DNA from: CAWKEY01 sp963848675
Lineage (GTDB): Bacteria; Pseudomonadota; Gammaproteobacteria; Methylococcales; Methylomonadaceae
Direction: 5' to 3'
DNA: 64,000 nucleotides
Assembly (NCBI GenBank): GCA_963848675.1
Contig: CAWKEY010000027.1
Location: forward strand, 124,001-188,000
How positions within the stretch are numbered: position 1 is the first letter of the stretch; each line of letters begins with the position of its first letter. Of the stretch, positions 60,270 through 64,000 are shown piece after piece. The position numbers and the translations under genes were made by a program. Below the pieces are notes generated by a model. That model was not told the origin of the DNA. It made no database searches and worked only from the letters and a program-made list of their open reading frames with translations.

Positions 60270-61061
60270 CTATGCCCTCACTGCTCGTTTTATCGGGATC
60301 TTTTTAACGGGAGCACAAATACTTTCCGCATCACACACATCACAACTGTCTTCAACCAATACTTTATGTGCCTGCTTTTGCCCGGTTTCGAGCTCATCAA
60401 TCCGCTCAATCAAGCAGGCAATCGCTTTACCCACCGGATCAGGAATCAAATGATGATCCAGATCAATGCCATGCCTGTTTTGAATTTTGGTGCCTTTACT
60501 TTGAATCACCCGTCCGGGAATCCCCACCACCGTACAACACGGCGGCACATCTTTGATGACGACTGAATTGGCGCCGACACGCACATTGTTGCCCAGGGTA
60601 ATGGCTCCAAGAATCTTCGCGCCAGAGCCCACCATTACATTATTGCCCAAGGTGGGATGACGTTTTTCCTTGTTCCAGGTGGTGCCGCCCAACGTGACGC
60701 CGTGATAAAGCGTGACATCATTGCCAATCTCCGCCGTCTCGCCTATCACCACGCCGAGTGCATGATCAATAAATAAGCGTCGCCCGATAGTTGCACCCGG
60801 ATGAATATCGACACTGGTAAACATTTTGCTGAATGCGGCCAGGATTCTGGCAGTCAAACGCCAGTTTGCTTGCCATAAACGGTGCGTGATCCGGTGCATT
60901 AGCACCGCATGGACACCCGAATAGGTCAGTACTATTTCCCAAATGCTGTGCGCGGCAGGGTCACGACCAAAAACGCAATAGACATCTTCATGCCATTGGG
61001 CTAGAAAACTCAGTGGTGTCTCTTCCTGACTTTTAACCTTATCTGACATGACCATAACCAT
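60270..61061 (-). CDS. cysE: Serine O-acetyltransferase, nif-linked CysE1
   Basis: Makes O-acetylserine, the precursor of cysteine, which supplies sulfur to NifS. The 263-residue protein has the left-handed beta-helix: GATIGRRLFIDHALGVVIGE and TAEIGNDVTLYHGVTLGGTTW near 93-118 (cited in part), then GSGAKILGAITLGNNVRVGANS near 150. C-terminal cysteine cluster CDVCDAESICAP near 242 is unusual. An AAGGA site precedes the first of three close in-frame ATGs (61061, 61055, 61049). It is the Azotobacter-type cysE1 of the nif operon. Confidence 0.92.
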   Translation of the reverse strand: MVMVMSDKVKSQEETPLSFLAQWHEDVYCVFGRDPAAHSIWEIVLTYSGVHAVLMHRITHRLWQANWRLTARILAAFSKMFTSVDIHPGATIGRRLFIDHALGVVIGETAEIGNDVTLYHGVTLGGTTWNKEKRHPTLGNNVMVGSGAKILGAITLGNNVRVGANSVVIKDVPPCCTVVGIPGRVIQSKGTKIQNRHGIDLDHHLIPDPVGKAIACLIERIDELETGQKQAHKVLVEDSCDVCDAESICAPVKKIPIKRAVRA

Positions 61062-61125
61062 TTTTATGTTCCTTTTGAGTGTTCGGGTGATTTTTCCTGT
61101 TTCTCACGCAATGCGGTCATCGTTT

Positions 61126-61225
61126 CGTCATACCCGCCGGGAAGCGGGTATCCAGTGCCATGGATGGCGAAGTTTAATACTTCCCTGTAGTCTGGATTCC
61201 GGCAATCCCTGCCGGAATGACGGAC
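61126..61225. repeat. Paired REP-type palindromes
   Basis: Two short palindromes face each other: GTCATACCCGCCGGGAAGCG with GGTATCCAG, and CTGGATTCCGGCAATCCCTG with CCGGAATGACG. This GTCATTCC...GGAATGAC type is a common proteobacterial intergenic repeat. It covers the C-terminal codons of the 79-residue ORF at 61174-61413. Confidence 0.75.
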
Positions 61226-61413
61226 TTGTGTAACAATGAGCGCGGCGCTTGGGAAAGATAAACAATTAATTCAAACTCCAAACCGTTTTGCCGTAACGCC
61301 GGTGGCCCAGGTATTCTGAAATATGAACCGGGATAACGATCATCCTGATCGCGTATGTCTAACTCTTCTTTAACTTCCGGCTCGCATGTCTGTTGTTCGC
61401 TTACTTCATTCAT
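61174..61413 (-). CDS. Small nif-region ORF whose C-terminus is REP-derived
   Basis: 79 residues. Residues 1-60 are acidic then aromatic (MNEVSEQQTCEPEVKEELDI, GPPALRQNGLEFELIVYLSQ) and look like a genuine small protein; residues 61-79 (HKSVIPAGIAGIQTTGKY) are typical of translated REP repeats. The original stop has probably been replaced by the repeat. It lies between nifV (11 bases upstream) and cysE1. Function unknown. Confidence 0.5.
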   Translation of the reverse strand: MNEVSEQQTCEPEVKEELDIRDQDDRYPGSYFRIPGPPALRQNGLEFELIVYLSQAPRSLLHKSVIPAGIAGIQTTGKY

Positions 61414-61424
61414 GACTGCCTCTC

Positions 61425-62549
61425 CTAAAGATTTTGATGAAAGCGGTTGAGATCAACCGCGTTGGGTGAGTGTTTGGACTCGGTGACAAAGCGTCTGACC
61501 TGCATTAATAAGGCTTGTGCCTGTGTACGGGTAACCGATAACCCCATTTGTTGATAGGCATGAATGACCCCCCGAGTGCCGGAATGTTTGCCCAACACCA
61601 GTTGATGACTGCGCCCGACGATGGCAGGATCAACCCCTTGATAATTATTCGGATCTTTTAACAAGCCATCAACATGGATACCTGCTTCATGACTGAACAC
61701 GTTTTTGCCAATTAGACTCTTTCGGCTACCGATGGCATCGCCAGATGCACTGGCAACTTGCTCGGACAGCGATGGAAAATGCTGTAGATTGATGCCAGTT
61801 TCAAAGCCATATAATTGTTTCAAGCCGACTACAACCTCCTCCAATGCGGCATTTCCGGCGCGTTCACCCAGTCCATTAACCGTGGTATTGACATGAGTTG
61901 CACCGGCCAGTGCAGCTGCCAAGGTATTGGCGGTAGCAAGCCCCAGGTCATCATGGGCATGCATTTCAATTTCCAGATCGGTAGCGGCTCTTAACTTTTT
62001 GATGGTCTCAAAGACACCAAACGGTTCCATGATGCCAACGGTATCGGCAAAACGAATTCTGCTCGCCCCAGCCAGTTGCGCGGTTTCAGCCATGCGTATC
62101 AAGAAATCCACGTCTGCTCGCGAGGCATCTTCCATACCGACACACACGTCCATACCCAGATGTCGTGCCTCCTGCACACAGCTGTTAATCGTGCTTAACA
62201 CCCACTGTCGGCTTTGTTTAAGTTTGTGCTGAATATGCTGGTCGGAAGCTGATATGGATAAATCCACCTTATCGACATTCAAGCCTAAACAGGCGTGCAA
62301 ATCATCCCTTCGCATTCTTGACCAGACCAGTAGTTTTGCGGGCAATCCTAAAACGGCAATCGCTTTGATTTCTTCTCTTTCAACAGCGCCCATCGCCGGA
62401 ATGCCGATTTCCAGTTCCGGCACACCCAAGCCCGCCAGTTGGGTAGCAATCGTCAGTTTTTCGTCCAGCGAAAAGGCGACTCCGGCCGATTGCTCGCCAT
62501 CCCTGAGCGTGGTGTCGTCGATGATGATATGGCGGGGTTGAGTTTTCAT
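61425..62549 (-). CDS. nifV: Homocitrate synthase NifV
   Basis: Condenses acetyl-CoA and 2-oxoglutarate to homocitrate, the organic ligand of FeMo-co. The 374-residue protein has the HMGL-type DTTLRDGEQSAGVAFSLDEK near residue 12, EMHAHDDLGLATANTLAAAL near 192 with the metal-binding HxH, NTTVNGLGERAGNAALEEVV near 217 and KNVFSHEAGIHVDGLLKDP near 283. It lies between nifS and the small ORF at 61174. Confidence 0.95.
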   Translation of the reverse strand: MKTQPRHIIIDDTTLRDGEQSAGVAFSLDEKLTIATQLAGLGVPELEIGIPAMGAVEREEIKAIAVLGLPAKLLVWSRMRRDDLHACLGLNVDKVDLSISASDQHIQHKLKQSRQWVLSTINSCVQEARHLGMDVCVGMEDASRADVDFLIRMAETAQLAGASRIRFADTVGIMEPFGVFETIKKLRAATDLEIEMHAHDDLGLATANTLAAALAGATHVNTTVNGLGERAGNAALEEVVVGLKQLYGFETGINLQHFPSLSEQVASASGDAIGSRKSLIGKNVFSHEAGIHVDGLLKDPNNYQGVDPAIVGRSHQLVLGKHSGTRGVIHAYQQMGLSVTRTQAQALLMQVRRFVTESKHSPNAVDLNRFHQNL

Positions 62550-62557
62550 AATTCACC

Positions 62558-62614
62558 GTAGGGTACGCATTGCGTACCTTTTTAGATTCAAATGGTACGC
62601 GATGCGTACCCTAC
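62558..62614. repeat. Dispersed palindrome, copy 3, containing the nifS stop codon
   Basis: 57 bases, GTAGGGTACGCATTGCGTACC to GGTACGCGATGCGTACCCTAC, with the same arms as 42589-42649. It occupies the nifS-nifV gap. The TAG stop of nifS (62611-62613) is made from the repeat end. Confidence 0.88.
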
Positions 62615-63819
62615 GCATACGTTGGAGCAAACGCTTTTTCAGGATCGGCTACAGGGCCGTTGCCATCCCAATACGGCGACAATTTACGCAAGGTTGCAAC
62701 AATACCGGGCATCACTTTCAACACCTCATCCACTTCCGAAATAGTGTTATAGCGCGAAAAAGAAAAGCGAATCGTGCCGTGCGCGGCGGTGTAGGGAATG
62801 TCCATGGCCCGCATCACATGCGAGGGCTCTAACGAACCGGATGTACATGCCGAACCACTGGATGCCGCAATACCGGCCTTGTTTAATAACATCAGGATCG
62901 ATTCACCTTCGATATATTCAAAGGCGATGTCAGTGGTGTTGGGCAGCCGGTTGTATAAATCCCCGGTGACAAAACAATGCGGAATCTGTTCGGTAATCCC
63001 GCGTTCCAGACGATCACGCATGGCTTTGACTTTGGTGTTTTCATACTCGATGAACTCCTGCGCCAGTTCGCAGGCTTTTCCCAGACCGACAATCGACGCG
63101 CTGTTTTCTGTCCCTGCCCTTCTGCCGCGCTCCTGATGACCGCCGCGCAACAAGGGCCGGTAACGCGTGCCACGGCGCAGGTACAACACACCGATGCCCT
63201 TGGGTGCATGTAGTTTGTGTCCTGATAATGACAGCATATCGATTTTGGTATCTTGCAACATCATCGGAATTTTGCCCACCGCCTGCACGGCATCGGTATG
63301 AAACATCACGCCTGCCGCATTGGCCATATCCGCCATTTCCGCGACAGGAAAAATCGTGCCGGTTTCATTATTGGCCCACATCACCGAGACAATCGCCACC
63401 TGATCAGACAACAACTTTTTATACGCTTCAAGATTTAAACGCCCGGCCTTATCAACCGGCATTCTATGGATGGTGTAACCTTCCTTTTCAAGATAATCGC
63501 ACAGACTCAAAATAGCCGGATGTTCGACTGTAGTGGTAATGATTTCCTTTTTATTCGGCTGCGCTTTAATCGCGGAAAGTATCGCCGTGGAGTTGGATTC
63601 GGTACCGCACGACGTAAAAATGATTTCAGAGTCATGTTCGCAGCCGATTAAGGCCTGAACCTGTTGCCGGGCATGCTTAAGACCCCGCGCCACGCCATCG
63701 GCAAATTTATGAATGGAAGATGGATTGCCGTATTGCTCAAGAAAATAAGGAATCATCACATCGACCACGGCGTGATCAACCTTGGTGGTGGCATTATTAT
63801 CCAGATAAATATCAGTCAT
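62611..63819 (-). CDS. nifS: Cysteine desulfurase NifS
   Basis: PLP enzyme that delivers sulfur from cysteine to NifU. The 402-residue protein has MTDIYLDNNATTKVDHAVVD, FTSCGTESNSTAILSAI near 70, the PLP-lysine stretch SLSGHKLHAPKGIGVLY near 203 and the active-site cysteine loop AASSGSACTSGSLEPSHVM near 325. GAGGTGG precedes the ATG at 63819, which overlaps the nifU stop (ATGA). Its stop lies in the palindrome at 62558-62614. Confidence 0.96.
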   Translation of the reverse strand: MTDIYLDNNATTKVDHAVVDVMIPYFLEQYGNPSSIHKFADGVARGLKHARQQVQALIGCEHDSEIIFTSCGTESNSTAILSAIKAQPNKKEIITTTVEHPAILSLCDYLEKEGYTIHRMPVDKAGRLNLEAYKKLLSDQVAIVSVMWANNETGTIFPVAEMADMANAAGVMFHTDAVQAVGKIPMMLQDTKIDMLSLSGHKLHAPKGIGVLYLRRGTRYRPLLRGGHQERGRRAGTENSASIVGLGKACELAQEFIEYENTKVKAMRDRLERGITEQIPHCFVTGDLYNRLPNTTDIAFEYIEGESILMLLNKAGIAASSGSACTSGSLEPSHVMRAMDIPYTAAHGTIRFSFSRYNTISEVDEVLKVMPGIVATLRKLSPYWDGNGPVADPEKAFAPTYA

Positions 63820-64000
63820 CACGCCACCTCTATATTGACCAGTTTCGACATTTCCGTTGCCGGCACGACTTTAATAAATTCGCCCATGACTTCCATCAAG
63901 CGTTGTTGAATCCCCGCAATGGTCATCGCTGCCATTTGGCAACCGTTACAGGCGCCGGTCATGTTGACATAGGCGGTGTTACCGATAACCTCAACCAGCT
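63819..64000 (-). CDS. nifU: Nitrogen fixation protein NifU, C-terminal end (cut by window edge)
   Basis: Scaffold for assembling Fe-S clusters for nitrogenase. About 60 C-terminal residues are present: LVEVIGNTAYVNMTGACNGC and QMAAMTIAGIQQRLMEVMGE, ending MSKLVNIEVA. GACNGC is the CxxC of the NifU C-terminal domain. It ends by overlapping nifS. The N-terminal IscU-like domain and the central ferredoxin domain would lie beyond 64000. Confidence 0.93.
   Translation of the reverse strand, partial: LVEVIGNTAYVNMTGACNGCQMAAMTIAGIQQRLMEVMGEFIKVVPATEMSKLVNIEVA

Noticed and set aside
1..64000. tRNA genes, rRNA genes, CRISPR arrays and intact insertion sequences
   Set aside because: I looked for cloverleaf-like blocks, regularly spaced direct repeats and transposase motifs and found only the short repeats and one transposase scrap reported above.

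Overview
The window looks like a chromosomal segment of a gammaproteobacterium that fixes nitrogen. The division and cell-wall cluster has the classic gammaproteobacterial order, rnpB and rsmI sit beside mraZ, and the nif region resembles that of Azotobacter (nifUSV-cysE1-nifWZM-clpX with nifF, draT/draG, nif ferredoxins and a Shethna-type [2Fe-2S] protein). A methanotroph of the Methylococcales is my best guess, but no methane-oxidation gene lies in the window, so that is inference.

Region 1 (1-16471, minus strand) is a complete dcw cluster read from mraZ through rsmH, ftsL, ftsI, murE, murF, mraY, murD, ftsW, murG, murC, murB, ddlB, ftsQ and ftsA into a truncated ftsZ. Genes overlap or abut throughout. 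A sigma70-type promoter and a four-repeat MraZ operator precede mraZ. Region 2 (16842-37856) is housekeeping: rnpB, rsmI, yraN, diaA, a BON lipoprotein, aroQ-accB-accC, prmA, rlmI, dusB-fis, purH-purD, some envelope genes, a glycerophosphodiesterase, a GH5 glucanase, a degenerate ABC exporter, lgt and thyA.

Region 3 (39160-49600, plus strand) is a nitrogenase cofactor-assembly cluster driven by a sigma54 promoter with a NifA-type upstream site: nifE, nifN, nifX, a NifX-associated protein, a Rop-like small protein, ferredoxins, several uncharacterised nif-linked ORFs, a Mop molybdate-binding protein (second sigma54 promoter with a candidate upstream site), then a rhodanese-NafY pair (third sigma54 promoter). 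It ends in scars: a nafY 3-prime duplicate and a transposase remnant. Region 4 (51673-64000, minus strand, reading toward region 3) holds nifU-nifS-nifV-cysE1-nifW-nifZ-nifM-clpX, a glutaredoxin-BolA fusion, nifF, Rieske, RseC, small unknowns, and the nitrogenase-switching pair draT-draG. glgC lies between the two nif arms. nifHDK, nifB and nifA are not in the window.

Two things colour the whole annotation. Six conserved genes (dusB, purD, the ABC exporter, thyA, the Shethna-type ferredoxin, draG) are each broken by one extra base that duplicates its neighbour, which looks more like residual sequencing indels than decay. Short dispersed palindromes occupy many of the gaps in the nif half, and two of them contribute codons to nif genes.
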